This document shows positions 22,070 through 34,169 of a stretch of DNA of 64,000 nucleotides, one piece after another. This DNA comes from Ipomoea triloba (lineage: Eukaryota > Streptophyta > Magnoliopsida > Solanales > Convolvulaceae). A program made the translations under genes and the position numbers. Under the pieces are notes generated by a model. It was not told where the DNA came from. It did not search any database and was given only the letters and a program-made list of their open reading frames with translations. The DNA lies in contig NC_044925.1 in assembly GCF_003576645.1 (NCBI RefSeq), forward strand, positions 13,236,642 to 13,300,641, written 5' to 3'. The number at the start of each line of letters is the position of its first letter. Position 1 is the stretch's first letter.

Positions 22070-23380
22070 TAAATTGTTTTGGCTAATAATTTTTAGGTAT
22101 TATTAAATAAGTGTATTTTACGTGTAGAAGGGTTTCGCCCAAGTCTTTTTTGGAGTGCTTCTTCTTGGAATTTAAAGGCATGATATGACTGGAGTACAGA
22201 TATGAAAACTTATTATTAACCAAACTAGTATTTTCGCCACTGCGTTGCACGGAATGAATTTGTTATAATATTTTTAAAATATTTAGATTGATATACAATT
22301 ATATAAATTATAATAACATCGAATATTATATCGTGTAATTGATGAAATTGGTTGAATCGATTATGTTTTCTGATGTTTTCCTTGCTTAAATTAGAGCAAA
22401 TAATTGTCCAATTACCCGTGCTATGATTTATATTTAGATAATAAAGTTAAAGATGAAATTATTAAAAAAAATCTAATATTAAACGTATACATTTATTTGA
22501 TTATGAGATTAGTGTAAAAGTATCACTCAATTAATTGAATAATATATGACTTGTTTATCTACAATTATCTTAAAAGATCGATATTTAATATGACTTATGT
22601 AATTATATTATTTGTACAATAAATATGGGAAAAATGAGAATTAATATAATTTTAATTATTATAAAAATAAGTCTAATGACCAATGTTTAGTTTAATTACC
22701 ATAATAATTATTAGGCAATTATTATTAGTCAATTACACTAATATATGTGCAATTATACTTTTATACCTTAAGTATATTCATTTTCACCATATTTCATTTT
22801 GTTTTTTCTTCTTCCTCTATATATGAATTAATTAATTGTAATTATTATAAAAATCTAACAACACATGTTTATTTGTAATTATACTAATATCTGTATAATT
22901 ATTAGCTTAATTAACATAATAATTATTAATCAATTATACTAATATCTATGTAATTAATTTCTTAATTACCATAATACTTATTATATAATTATAATAATAA
23001 TGTGAAATTATACTTTTATACCATGTTTAATTGTACTTATACTAATATTAATGCAATTAGTAGCTTAATTAACATAATAGTTATTAGATTTTTTATAGTA
23101 ATAATTTTGGCGCTCAATTATAAAAGTAGGATTTTGATTTTATTAGTAGTAAGTATAGATATTAATAGATGTATAATTAAAATAATTATATTTAGAAATT
23201 AAAAAATTAGAATTTAAATTTTGTATGATTAATATAGTGCATAAGTGTATGTATGTATGTATTTAAAAATTATAAATATTTATGAACACATATTTTGTAA
23301 ATTTTATAATTTTATTTTATTAATTATATTTCTTATTTTAGTAATTATAATTAAGGAAACTGCATCTACACATTAAAAGA
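22070..23380. repeat. AT-rich dispersed repeat with internal repetition
   Basis: Begins near 22220 with 'ttttcgccactgcgttgcac'. It then contains several loose copies of a unit with 'aattaccataataattatta' and 'actaatat' (about 22680-23060). No inverted ends and no ORF with a motif; the class is unknown. Confidence 0.4.
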
Positions 23381-23385
23381 ATTTA

Positions 23386-23674
23386 GGCCCTGTTTGGTAA
23401 ATGGTTGTTGGCTGATTGGGTTGGCTGTTTGGGTTAGAAGGTATGATTTGTTGATAATATTAACTGATTGTAGAAAGTTGTTTGATAGATTAGTTGTTTG
23501 CTGATAGCTGTTTGGTATAATTTCTTTTCTCAAAAAGCTAATTGAAAAGGCTGCTTTGAGTAGCCTTTTGAATTTTAGCATTTTGGAGTTACAAAAAGCT
23601 TATTAACCAAGCAACTAATAGTGGTCAAATAAGCCAAAATTGGCTGATAGGCTGATTATTTACCAAACAGGGCC
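23386..23674 (-). mobile_element. Tourist-like MITE, copy 2
   Basis: 289 bp, same family as 16302-16593 but inverted. Ends GGCCCTGTTTGGTAAAT and ATTTACCAAACAGGGCC, flanked by TTA. Confidence 0.9.
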
Positions 23675-23679
23675 TTAAT

Positions 23680-24560
23680 CATTAAATTTTTATTAATTAA
23701 TATAGTCCGTAACTATATTGAGCATAAATTATTAAAACTATGAATCATTACCATTATTTTGAGTACAATTCATTCGGTAACATAATTTTAATTATTTTAT
23801 GATATAATGAGTATAAATCATTACTACATTATGAATATAAATCATTACAACTATAAATCATTATCGTTATTTTAAGCTTAAATCAATATAAATATTAATC
23901 TTTACTGTAATTTAAATATAAGATTGAAAACATATACAATTAAATTCGAATAAAACAAAATTATTTGAATTTTAAAATTTTTGAACTGAAATACAAAACA
24001 AATAAATTTAAAGATATCTACAATATGAAGATATTAAATTAAATAGAAAACTTCAATTCTATCTCATTAGAATAAATTTCACATATCAATTTCTTACTTG
24101 AAATTTTTATTTTGTTTTATTAGAATATAAAATTACACATTCATAAAATATGTCAGTAATATGCATAGTCCAAATATATTTGTACATGTCATTTAATATA
24201 GATACATGTAGAAGATAATCATTACTATTATTTTATTCATCTAAGTAAATAAATAAATAAATGAATAAATATAAAGTCTAATGAAATAAACCTAAAAATA
24301 TATATTTACAGCAGCTCATTACAATTGTCTTCGACAAAAAAAAAATAAAAATAAAAAAATAAAAAAACAAAGATCACCTCAATCCTTTAATTTAACCCTA
24401 ACATATCGTACAGTCGAATCAATCATACCCTTATTGTCATTATTTCAATGAGTAAGACAAAAGTATGAGCCATTATGGGTAGTTTTTTAAGTATGTGGCT
24501 GAAAAAAGTAATGAATACAATGAAAAACGAGAAATTATCGTAAGGTAAAAAAAATCTTGA
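23680..24560. other. AT-rich intergenic DNA
   Basis: Very AT-rich with simple A-runs at 24335-24370. No supported gene or element. Confidence 0.6.
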
Positions 24561-24944
24561 AATGTATGTGTTGGGTGGGATACTTGGGCCTGAATGTTTG
24601 GGCCTAGCCAATCGGCCCAGAATGATGTATTAGTTCGATTTGATTAGGAGCTCGGTGGAGGTCCAAAGTGAAAACAACAATCCAATCCGTATAAGCAGCT
24701 CAGAGAAATATGATTGTTGGTTTTATGACTTCTGGATAGTCAAAGGCAGGCCAACACTACCTCTTAGAATAGCGAGAATATAGGAAATATGTAGGAAAAT
24801 ATAATGAGAGAATATAGATATTGTATTGCTAAGAATTGCTTCCCTTTCTCCGTGTATGGAGGGTCTATTTATACATATTTTGGGCCTAGAGACTTACAAG
24901 GAATAAGAATCATGGACCGCCTCCAATTGGGAGTCCAGGTTACA

Positions 24945-26375
24945 TGATGAATGTAGTTTTCGCGGTGGATGGAAAGAAATAGATGTTAAAACGGGAAGAA
25001 GTTCCCGAGTATCGTTCTCAAAGGACGGCAAGGAGGGAATTTGAGCGGTAAGGGGATTAAGCACAAGAGTGTTTAGTGTTTGAAAGCTAACCCAAACATA
25101 GTAAGAAATGCGCATGAAACATCATGAAAATAAGGAACAAAACGTTGGAAATAATCAATTGGAAATGAGGATTTGGATATTGCAACTCATATAGGTATCC
25201 TTGATTTCCTAAGATATTAGGCTAGCAACACTTAGATTATGAAAATGAGACAAGGTCACAAGCACCATTGCCACTCTCGTGGTCAATGGACTCTCTCCTA
25301 TACCGTAATGTCATCCTCATGATCACTAGGCTAAAAGAGGCATTTTGTCAAACACGTTATGTGCCTCTTGACTTCCACTCTCCCTTTTCTCAAAGGTGAG
25401 AGGGAAATGTGCTAGGCTAGGTTAAGGAGTAACTCTACTCTCGTAGATGAGACTCCTTCTCCAAACACCTCTCCTATAGGTTGATCACCCCTACACAAGA
25501 GTCAAAGTGGATCACCACTCACACAATCAAACTCATAATCAAATCAATTGCAAAACCTAATTGATCAATTCAAAGCTCAAGAATATCCATACAAAATTGC
25601 TCAATCCAAATACACAAGATCTATCTAATCATACTTGGAATTGAAATAGCAAAAGGCAAAAGTAATGACAAGAAATTAAAAGGAAGACTTAGCTAGAAAT
25701 TGAACTTTGAACTTCAACTTGAACTTGAATGTTGATCACAATCTTGCAATGGAATTCTTCTCTAATTCTAATCTAAACATAAGAAATGCAATGTGGAGTG
25801 AATTCGGAGAGATCTCTCTAGGCTAATCCTAGAGAGAGAAATATTCTAAGTTGATCTAAAATTGAAATGTGATGGATCTCCTGCAAAATGGCTCAATTCC
25901 CTTTGTAAACCTTGCCCAACAACTAAAATTTCCGCGATGGACGCACGCTGGACGCGCGTCCACTGCGCGTCCACGGTGCTTTTGTTGCTCAGACTTCAAA
26001 CTTCTGCGGGCGAAAAATTGGACGCGTGCATGGACGCGCGCGTCCACTGCGCGTCCGTAGCAGACTTTTGTTCTGCTAAGCAAACTTCAGAGAGGTGTGT
26101 ATTGGACGCCGGCCTGGACGCGTGTCCAAGGCGTGTCCAAGGCCTATTTTGCCTTCCAACTTCGGTTTGTAAATCCTTCTCCGAAATGTTGCCATGTTCT
26201 GCCCTTTTGCACATCTTTTTACCTACAAAACGATTAACAAAGCGTGGAACGGGGTCCAATGACAATAACAAGCATTCTAACGCAATAAAGGGGCAAATCA
26301 AACACAAAAGCTTTCAATTGTGCACAAGATGATCCTAAAACGACCTTATAAAGATGGCATCTTTTGCACTTATCA
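24945..26375 (-). repeat. 3' LTR of the gag-only element
   Basis: Plus-strand ends are TGATGAATGTAG and TTGCACTTATCA. It contains a cluster of GGACGCGCGTCC-type palindromes at 25935-26145. A purine-rich tract (aaagtgtggaaagtt on the minus strand) adjoins it at 26376. Confidence 0.9.
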
Positions 26376-28080
26376 AACTTTCCACACTTTAAGCCTTGCT
26401 TGTCCTCAAGCAAGCTAGCAAGGTATCCTTACACAAGCAAAACATAAGTGCAAAGGATGCCACAAACTTTGATATGCAAGAAAGCTTAAGACAAAAGAAT
26501 GATGCACACATTTGAAATCAATACACTCTTTATGCTATCATGAAAATGTGCCTTCCAACGAACCCTCGATTCTCAATAACGAATATCCCAAGAAACAAAA
26601 GCCCTTTGGCTAAACAATTCATTTCAATTAACTCTTTTTTCATACAATTTCAAGCATGCAATCCAAAAAAGTAGGTTCACCAATCATTTAGAGCGGGCCA
26701 CTAGCCGAGCCAACTAGTGGGACCGATGTGCACAAGCCAACCCTATTCCACCACCCTTATAACCTCAAGCCCCCTAGATACTAATGTGAATAACAAAAGG
26801 CTACAAGGGTTTCTACTACCCCTCAGGACCAACCATCGGGCGACCCGATCTCACATGGAGCCCCATGCTTTTTCGAGAACAGTGCAATGGGTGCCCAGTC
26901 CTAACGGGATAGATCTCTCCTCTTCTCATTCCCCAAGATAATCTCATCGGGCGACCCGACTTCACATGGATCTCCATGCTTTTTCGAAGACGGTGCAATG
27001 GGTGCCCGAATCTTGGCGGAATGGCTCTCTTTTCATTTTCTCGTCTTCTAAGACCTCGCATCGAGACAACCGACTTCACGTAGAGCTCTACACTTTTTCG
27101 AAGACTGTGCAATGGTTGCCCCAATGTCCTAGCAAGACGGCATTTTTTCATTTCCTAAGGTGTCCTCTTTGTCTCTTTTGGGGTTTTGGCCTCTTTGGGC
27201 TCTTTTTGATCATAAAATAGCAAGTTTCACCTTCACAACCCCTCACACCACCTTCGGGAGAGCAAAACAACGAATTATATTCATTTTCCGGGCTTAGTAA
27301 AAATTATCTTACTAGGGTTAACAAGTGCACACTCCCACTTCGTTACCTCCTTGACCATGGTCCGAACTAGATGAAGGGTGAACATCACGCAAGCATGCAA
27401 ACATCAACAACTTTAAAAGTGTACAAGAGTTTTATTTCAAGGGATATTCCAAATTGAGAACCAAACGCTCCTTCAAAGCACGCATTTTCTAAGATAGATT
27501 AAACAATGTATTCATTTCAAACATATACAAAATTCTACGCTAAGCATCCCTTAATAGATCAAAGTTTTAAAGCACAACCGGTGCTTTCTTTTCCACACTT
27601 TAAAAGGAACATCGTCCTCGATGTTTACACTATGCACAAGGTGGGAAAGACAAAAGGTCATATGCAAAGCCACGCCCTTTTCCACACTTTAAAAGTGTGT
27701 TATGGGCTATAAGGATCACACAAAACACTTTTATGACGGATTCAAACAAATGCAATGCAATGTCACACCATCTCCTGGTTTCCACACTTTAGAAATGAAG
27801 CATATAGGTAATGAAAATACGTAAGGGAGATAAAGAGACTCCCCTTGTTGCTTCTCTTCGAGTACCTTGCCTTTAATCATGGTGGGGAAGGCATAACCTC
27901 TTAGCTTTGAGCCATTTATCAATTTCCCTATACCATTAACAAACACATTGCAATACTACAAACCATATTAGAGAATTTAACTTCCATTAATGCAAAACTT
28001 ATTGAAAGCAAAAGTAAACAACAAAAACAAAATGCATAAAAATGTAAGATAACATCGGGTTGCCTCCCGAGAAGCGCTCT
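26376..28080 (-). other. Non-coding 3' interior of the gag-only element
   Basis: No ORF of this region shows a domain. It contains a three-unit tandem array at 26820-27130 and a repeated 'ttccacacttt' word (26385, 27590, 27680, 27780). The segment is rich in short repeated phrases, as in non-coding regions of Athila-like elements. Confidence 0.6.
26820..27130. repeat. Tandem array of about 120-bp units, 3 copies
   Basis: Each unit carries 'catcgggcgacccga' or a variant, then 'cacatggagccccatg' or a variant, then 'ctttttcgaagacggtgcaa' or a variant, then 'tgggtgccc'. Confidence 0.8.
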
Positions 28081-28082
28081 GT

Positions 28083-28547
28083 TTAACGTCCGTAGCCCGA
28101 CGCAACTTTCAAGCCCTCATTCCAACATACTTGGACGGGGACAAGTCCTTTTGCCCTATCCACTCTTTCTTCAAGATACGCCCTCAAATGTCGGGCATTG
28201 GCAAACTCCTTTAATTCTGTACATAGCATACTCTCTTCTAAAGGTTGGCAACTATCCATGTTCATGAGTATGCTATTTTCTTCCAACTTACCTCTTTTTT
28301 TATTTTTCTTCGTTTCATCATTTCTCACTTTCTCCTCAACTTCCTCCCTAACACTCTCATTTCTTGTCTTTTTCTTGTCCTCAACCTCTTCTTTTACATT
28401 CTCATTTTCAACCCCTTCACTCCGATCTTTACCAATCAAATTATGAATATACATAGCATCATCAAAGCAATTATCAAGAAAATTCACAATCTCAACATCA
28501 TTTAAATCACACAAGCTAGCATCAACATTCATATCATCAAAAAGCAT
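28083..28547 (-). pseudogene. Downstream gag-element ORF, out of frame
   Basis: A 154-codon minus-strand ORF that overlaps the end of the gag-like ORF in another frame. It is acidic in its first third (DDMNVDASLCDLNDVEIV), then highly charged (K, E), and ends GLKVASGYGR just before the conserved 'ggacgttaaacagagcgct' motif. It probably continues the same protein after a frameshift at about 28540. I recognise no enzyme domain. Confidence 0.5.
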
Positions 28548-29929
28548 ACATGCAAATCATCAACATTCTCATTTGACAAGGCATTATCATCAAAAGTAAA
28601 GGGCTCAAGACCATCATTATCATCTAAAGAAACGAAAGAATTGTTCTCACAAGTATCAAAACAATTTTCATCATCATCATCGGAGGAGTCAAATGAATCA
28701 CTATCATTAAAAACACAAGGGTTGAAAAGATTGACCTCATTATCAACATCTTCAATTATGCAATTATTTTCACTAGTCATATCTACCACGTTTTCAATTC
28801 CATCATCAACACAATCAATATTAGCATTATCAAAATGAATAGGCACACCAATATCATCACAATCATTATTCTCATCACACATGTCGGCCCAAGATTTAGA
28901 AATTTTATTACCAAGAGTAGTGCTACCACTAATAGGGTCAAGTGTCTTACCATATGCAAGCTCAATAGTGTCACCACATGGCTTTTCCTCTTTCCACACT
29001 ATCTCCACATCATCATCACTCTCCTCTTGTACTTGTACCCTTATTTGATTTTCCCTCTCATGGATTAAGTTTTCCTCAAGCACGGGGGCTTCTTCTTCAC
29101 TCCTTTTCTTTGTTTCACTATTCTCTTTTCCATAATGTGTTGGTTCCAAGGTATCACCAAGAGGTTCTTCATCATCCAACACTACTTCTACTTCCTCATC
29201 CTCCTTTTCTTCTTCAAGTACTTCTTCAACGGTCACCTCCTCAATAAGACTCTTGGAGTTGGTGCTTTTCTTCAAGATTGGCTCTGGGAGTTCTTTCCCA
29301 CTCCTAAGTGTCACGGCTTGCACCCTCTCTCGGGGGTTGTTCACCGTGGTGCTTGAGAGTGCTCCTTGTGGTCTCTCGGCCAATGTCTTGGAGTTTTTAG
29401 CCACTTGTGTTTCCAAGTTTCTTAGTGAGGCATGACTATCTTGTCTCAAATTAGAGACATCTTGCCTTATGGTGGAGAATTCTTGCCTTAAGGCTTGTTT
29501 CCATTCTTGTCTTAATTCATTCTTCATATTGGCCATGCCTTGCCTCAAGTCTTGCTTTAATTCTTCCATCATTGCCAATATCTTGTTCTCCATGTCTTCA
29601 GTGATTTCCTCCTCGTATGGTTGCGTCATGTACTCCTCATTCTCATAGCGGGTGGAGTAGTATGGATAGTCTTGATGATCTTGGGAACGGTAATAATCAT
29701 CATATGCCATCTCTTGATCATCATAGCGAGCCCAAGGTGGTGGTAGACATCTTAGTTGATATTCTTCTTGTGAAGATCCATATATCCTTGAGTAGGGTGG
29801 TTCATAGTCCTCATGATCTCTATAACCATAGGGGTTAGAAACTTGAGCATTATAACCTCCCCTTGGTTGCCAATATCCTCCTCGGTCCTCATAGTAATCC
29901 TCTTGTTGATATCTTGCTTGAGAATACAT
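28529..29929 (-). CDS. Gag-like ORF of a non-autonomous gypsy element
   Basis: A 466-codon ORF on the minus strand, starting about 230 bp inside the 5' LTR. The N-terminal third is rich in Tyr, Gln, Arg and Pro. A charged, likely coiled-coil segment follows (MEELKQDLRQGMANMKNELR and repeats of RQ motifs, about residues 120-180). Then comes LETQVAKNSKTLAERPQGAL with NPRERVQAVTLRSGKELPEP, a signature shared with Athila/Tat-type gag-pol proteins. The C-terminal half is very acidic and repetitive. No zinc knuckle or protease is seen, and the ORF ends in an acidic tail. Its role would be particle formation; it is not a host gene. Confidence 0.75.
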   Translation of the reverse strand: MYSQARYQQEDYYEDRGGYWQPRGGYNAQVSNPYGYRDHEDYEPPYSRIYGSSQEEYQLRCLPPPWARYDDQEMAYDDYYRSQDHQDYPYYSTRYENEEYMTQPYEEEITEDMENKILAMMEELKQDLRQGMANMKNELRQEWKQALRQEFSTIRQDVSNLRQDSHASLRNLETQVAKNSKTLAERPQGALSSTTVNNPRERVQAVTLRSGKELPEPILKKSTNSKSLIEEVTVEEVLEEEKEDEEVEVVLDDEEPLGDTLEPTHYGKENSETKKRSEEEAPVLEENLIHERENQIRVQVQEESDDDVEIVWKEEKPCGDTIELAYGKTLDPISGSTTLGNKISKSWADMCDENNDCDDIGVPIHFDNANIDCVDDGIENVVDMTSENNCIIEDVDNEVNLFNPCVFNDSDSFDSSDDDDENCFDTCENNSFVSLDDNDGLEPFTFDDNALSNENVDDLHVCFLMI

Positions 29930-30142
29930 TATAGAGGATCAACCTATCAACACAAAGACAAGAGAGTGTTTTGCAACTAGAAGTAGTTGCAAGTGAGAGT
30001 AGTAGCAAATGAAATGACAAAAAGATTAAAATGTAAACAAAGTAGATTGCAAAAATAGAAAGCAAATGGTGGGGTTAGACTCTCTAACTTGAATACTTGC
30101 TCATGTTAATCCAAAGACACTTACTACTCAAAAACCGATGCC

Positions 30143-30161
30143 ATCCCCGGCAACGGCGCCA
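30143..30161 (-). other. Primer-binding site of the gag-only element
   Basis: TGGCGCCGTTGCCGGGGAT begins 2 bp from the 5' LTR on the minus strand. This type of site is common in Athila/Tat-type and other plant gypsy elements. Confidence 0.85.
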
Positions 30162-30163
30162 TT

Positions 30164-32961
30164 TGATGAATGTAGTTTTCGCGGTGGATGGAAAGAAATA
30201 GATTTTAAAACGGGAAGAAGTTCCCGAGTATCGTTCTCAAAGGACGACAATGAGGGAATTTGAGCGGTAAGGGGATTAAGCACAAGAGTGTTTAGTGTTT
30301 GAAACCTAACCCAAACATAGTAAGAAATGCGCATGAAACATCATGAAAATAAGGAACAAAACGTTGGAAACAATCAATTGGAAAGGAGGATTTGGATATT
30401 GCAACTCATATATGTATCCTTGATTTCCTAAGATATTAGGCTAGCAACACTTAGATTATGAAAATGAGACAAGGTCACAAGAACCATTGCCACTCTCGTG
30501 GTCAATGGACTCTCTCCTAGACCGTAATGTCATCCTCATGATCACTAGGCTAAAAGAGGCATTTTGTCAAACACGTTATGTGCCTCTTGACTTCCACTCT
30601 CCCTTTTCTCAAAGGTGAGAGGGAAATGTGCTAGGCTAGGCTAAGGACTAACTCTACTGTCGTAGATGAGACTCCTTCTCCAAACACCTCTCCTATAGGT
30701 TGATCACCCCTACACAAGAGTCAAAGTGGATCACCACTCACACAATCAAACTCATAATCAAATCAATTGCAAAACCTAATTGATCAATTCAAAGCTCAAG
30801 AGTATCCATACAAAATTACTCAATCCAAATCCACAAAGATCTATCTAACCATACTTGGAATTGAAATAGCAAAAGACAAAAGTAATGACAAGAAATTAAA
30901 AGGAAGACTTAGCTGAAATTGAACTTTGAACTTCAACTTGAACTTGAATGTTGATCACAATCTTGCAATGGAATTCTTCTCTAATTCTAATATAAACCTA
31001 AGAAATGCAATGTGGAGTGAATTGGGAGAGATCTCTCTAGGCTAATCCTAGAGAGAGAAATATTCTAAACTGATCTAAAATTGAAATGTGATGGATCTCC
31101 TGCAAAATGGCTCAATTCCCTTTGTAAACCTTGCGCAACAACTAAAATTTCCGCGATGGACGCACACTGGACGCACGCTGGACGCGCGTCCACTACGCGT
31201 CCACTGCGTGTCCACAGCGCGTCCACGGTGCTTCTGCTGCTCAGACTTCAAACTTCTACGGGCCAAAAATTGGACGCCTGCATGGACGCGCGCGTCCACT
31301 GCGCGTCCATAGCAGACTTTTGTTCTGCTAAGCAAATGATAAGTGCCAAAAGTAGCCATATTTTAAGGGTCATTTAGGTGTAAAATATGCTATAATAGAT
31401 GTCCATTAGGCCTATAAACATGCTAGATAGGGTAATTTCATTGCATATAGGTCTAGGGACTAATCGTGTGTGTTTTTATATAATTTGCACAATTCTTGCA
31501 CTTCGTAGGGCATTCCGGCGACACTTCAGTAAAACGGACGTAACCGGAGCTAGGAATGTCCAAATGAGGCGAGACAGGTGGCTATGGAACCGTATCGACG
31601 AGAGCTACAACATAGAAGAAGACAGAATAAGCAAACTTCACCACGCACGCTCACACGCGTGTGAGCGGCGTGGTTGCTTACTGGTTCGCTCCCACGCACG
31701 CTCACACGCGTGTGAGCCGCGTGGACGCGACCCAGCGCGGAAATTATTAGGGCGAGATTTTGGAGGCTATATATATGCCCTTTATAGGTCTTTTAGATCA
31801 GTTTTTAGCAGCCCCCAATAGCTTTAGATCTTATTTTCCCTTTCCAAATTCTTCCCCTTTGGGGAAGAAAACATTCCTCCTTAGAATAGATTTAGGATTT
31901 GAAGATGAAGATGTAGATCCAAGAACTCTTTAGGTATAATTTCTCTTCTATTAATATAAAGTTTACTCTTTTATATTCTTGCATTGTTTATATTGTTTCT
32001 ATTTATGTTTATTATGGTAGAGTAGAGTAGTTGGGTGTGTGTGCCCTTGTTGATCTATGGATTGATGCTTATAATTTGATATTATGATCTTGGTATTGTG
32101 GGAGTATGATTGATGAATGTATGGATGATGTTGTTCAATCTTTGCTTCTATTTCTGGCCGGGATAGGTAGTAAACCGAGTGGAAGTGAGAGAGTGCGCGA
32201 TAGCGGCCTCTCACGAGCCCAACTCATCTATATCTCCGCTTTTAATTCGAAAGGATGAGATCCGAGAGGAGTGGTAGGCTAGGTGTTCGATGAAATGCCT
32301 CAACCGAATGAGAATTGAGAGTTTGAGTGTGACGCCACTCAATACAAAGACCGTGACTCCCTAGATCAATCCCGAAACCCAATTTCAAGCTACCTACGAT
32401 AATCAATCCTTTGGCTTAACTTTGGCATGCACCCCTTTCCTTTTACCTTTTGTATTTTCTATCTTATTTTACCTTTTAAAACCTTTACCCAACCAACCAT
32501 GAACAAACCTTCTCCCTATGATTCTTGTAACTCTTACCTTTCAACTTCCTAAATGCCACACATATTCGGTTCCCATTCACCATCCTTGAGAGACACGACA
32601 CTCGGGGAGTCTTGACTCTTCGTTTTACCACTTCACCTTCACTCCCACTAATACACACAACATCAGCAAACTTCAGAGAGGTGTGTATTGGACGCCGGCC
32701 TGGACGCGCATCCAAGCCGCGTCTAAGGCCTATTTTGCCTTCCAACTTCGGTTTGTAAATCCTTCCCCGAAATGTTGCCATGTTCTACCTTTTTGCACAT
32801 CTTTTTACCTACAAAACGATTAACAAAGCGTGGAACGGGGTCCAATGACAATAACAAGCATTCTAACGCAATAAAGGGGCAAATCAAACACAAAAGCTTT
32901 CAATTGTGCACAAGATGATCCTAAAACTACCTTATAAAGATGGCATCTTTTGCACTTATCA
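30164..32961 (-). repeat. 5' LTR of the gag-only element, split by a solo LTR
   Basis: Removing 31337-32670 leaves about 1.46 kb that aligns end to end with 24945-26375. The main difference is about 30 extra bases in the palindrome cluster (31155-31230). Confidence 0.9.
31337..32665 (+). mobile_element. Level 3 of the nest: solo LTR with palindrome array
   Basis: 1329 bp starting TGATAAGTGCC and ending CAACATCA, flanked by the 5-bp duplication GCAAA (31332-31336 and 32666-32670). The uninterrupted site is present at 26070-26085 in the sister LTR, which confirms the insertion. It contains CACACGCGTGTGAG palindromes (31645-31725), a TATA-like stretch at 31770, and 'cactcggggagtc' near its end. 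Confidence 0.95.
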
Positions 32962-32966
32962 TTACA

Positions 32967-33128
32967 TTATAACTAATAAGCCCTAATCTTGCTAATATTA
33001 CAAGTGCTAAGTCCAATCCTTACCGAACTCTTCTGTAGCTTTGTGTTGAGGGTCTTTCTTGGGCTTTCTTGATCATATTGCTCTCTTGGGCCGGTCCATG
33101 TAGCCCAGGCCTAGTGTATTATCCATCA
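32967..33128 (-). repeat. Second half of the left LTR of the level 1 element
   Basis: Aligns with 36972-37132 and ends TTATCCATCA. It joins 24715-24944 once the gag-only element and one copy of TTACA are removed. Confidence 0.9.
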
Positions 33129-33214
33129 TCCAGTCCTCCACTTTCTTGGAATTTTGTGAATACAAAGTCTCGGGAAAGTATAATTGTGTTTTTCTGCTTC
33201 GATCAGTGTGGCTG

Positions 33215-33345
33215 ACTCCCGTGGTTGTTTCCTCTGGTTGTCTCCCCTGGTTGTTTCCTTTGGCTGTCTTACCTGGCTGTCTCCCCGGGCTGTCTCCCCT
33301 GGCTGTCTTCCCTGACTGTCTCCCCTAGCTGTCTTCCCTGGTTGT
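33215..33345. repeat. 15-bp minisatellite (CTGGCTGTCTCCCCT)
   Basis: About eight degenerate units in the interior of the level 1 element. The ORFs read through it simply reflect the repeat. Confidence 0.85.
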
Positions 33346-33349
33346 CTCA

Positions 33350-33724
33350 CTGGATCCAAATCCTATATATATATATACATATATATTATCTTGCTTGCCT
33401 ATAAATACCCTTCATTTCCCATCTTTACTCTCTCTCTAACTTCTCTCTTCCTTCCTTCCCTTCTTCCTATTGATGCCGGTAAGTCCTCATGTGCTCCTCT
33501 TTTTCCTTCTTCTCATTTCTTCATCTTCGTCCTCTTTTTTTTTTCGTTTGCGGGGCCGCCGGAGAAAGCCGATTGCGTTGTGTGGCAACCGGCACCGGCT
33601 AACTGCCCAAGCGAGGCAGTCAGCCTCCTCGCTAGGGCAGTTAGCCCAGGTTGACTGCCTCTCGCGTGAGGCAATCAGCCTCACGGTTGATTTTTTTAAT
33701 TTATTCATTTATATTATATTATAT

Positions 33725-33763
<39 letters not shown>

Positions 33764-34165
33764 TTTACCCTGCACCGAGCGATAGGAATATGTTGCCCGT
33801 CATCCAGTCCCCCACTTTCTTGAGATTTTGTGGATACGAAGTCTCTAGAAAGTATACTAAGGGGTTATCCTCTTGTGCTCATCTTCCACTGGACCAACCT
33901 TTGGGGCAGTCGGCCGAAGGTCCTTTGAGGTAGTCGGCCGAAGGTCTTGACCAACTGCCAAGCTACTGACTGCCCTCACCACCATCTAGTTTGACAATTA
34001 ACTTCAAACAAATACAACAATAAGTATACACACAGGTAGAAAAATATTTAAGGAGATAATTATCCGACTAAATATCAAGCATCAAGAATATTCATAAGGA
34101 GTACCTCGTTGTGAGGGTGACTTAAACTAACCATTGCACTCCGAGTGGGGCTCCCTTATGTCTCC
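33350..34165. other. Non-coding interior of the level 1 element
   Basis: Contains a partial repeat of the post-LTR sequence (33126-33180 matches 33798-33860, sharing 'cccactttcttg' and 'aaagtata'), an (AT)n tract at 33718-33761 and GC-rich patches. No gag or pol. Confidence 0.6.
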
Positions 34166-34169
34166 AATG

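Larger units (their letters stand above)
24945..32961 (-). mobile_element. Level 2 of the nest: gag-only gypsy-type element
   Basis: Inserted in the left LTR of the level 1 element with the target duplication TTACA (24940-24944 and 32962-32966). LTRs are 24945-26375 (1431 bp) and 30164-32961 (interrupted by a solo LTR). Minus-strand order: LTR, primer site TGGCGCCGTTGCCGGGG, gag-like ORFs, a conserved 'ggacgttaaacagagcgct' region, non-coding repeats, polypurine tract, LTR. It has no protease, RT or integrase, so it would depend on proteins from a relative. The gag and primer site resemble Athila/Tat-type gypsy elements. Confidence 0.9.

Noticed and set aside
25862..26332. Arg/Ala-rich ORFs on both strands
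   Set aside because: Produced by GGACGCGCGTCC palindromes in an LTR; the other LTR shows the same shadows at 31.1 kb.
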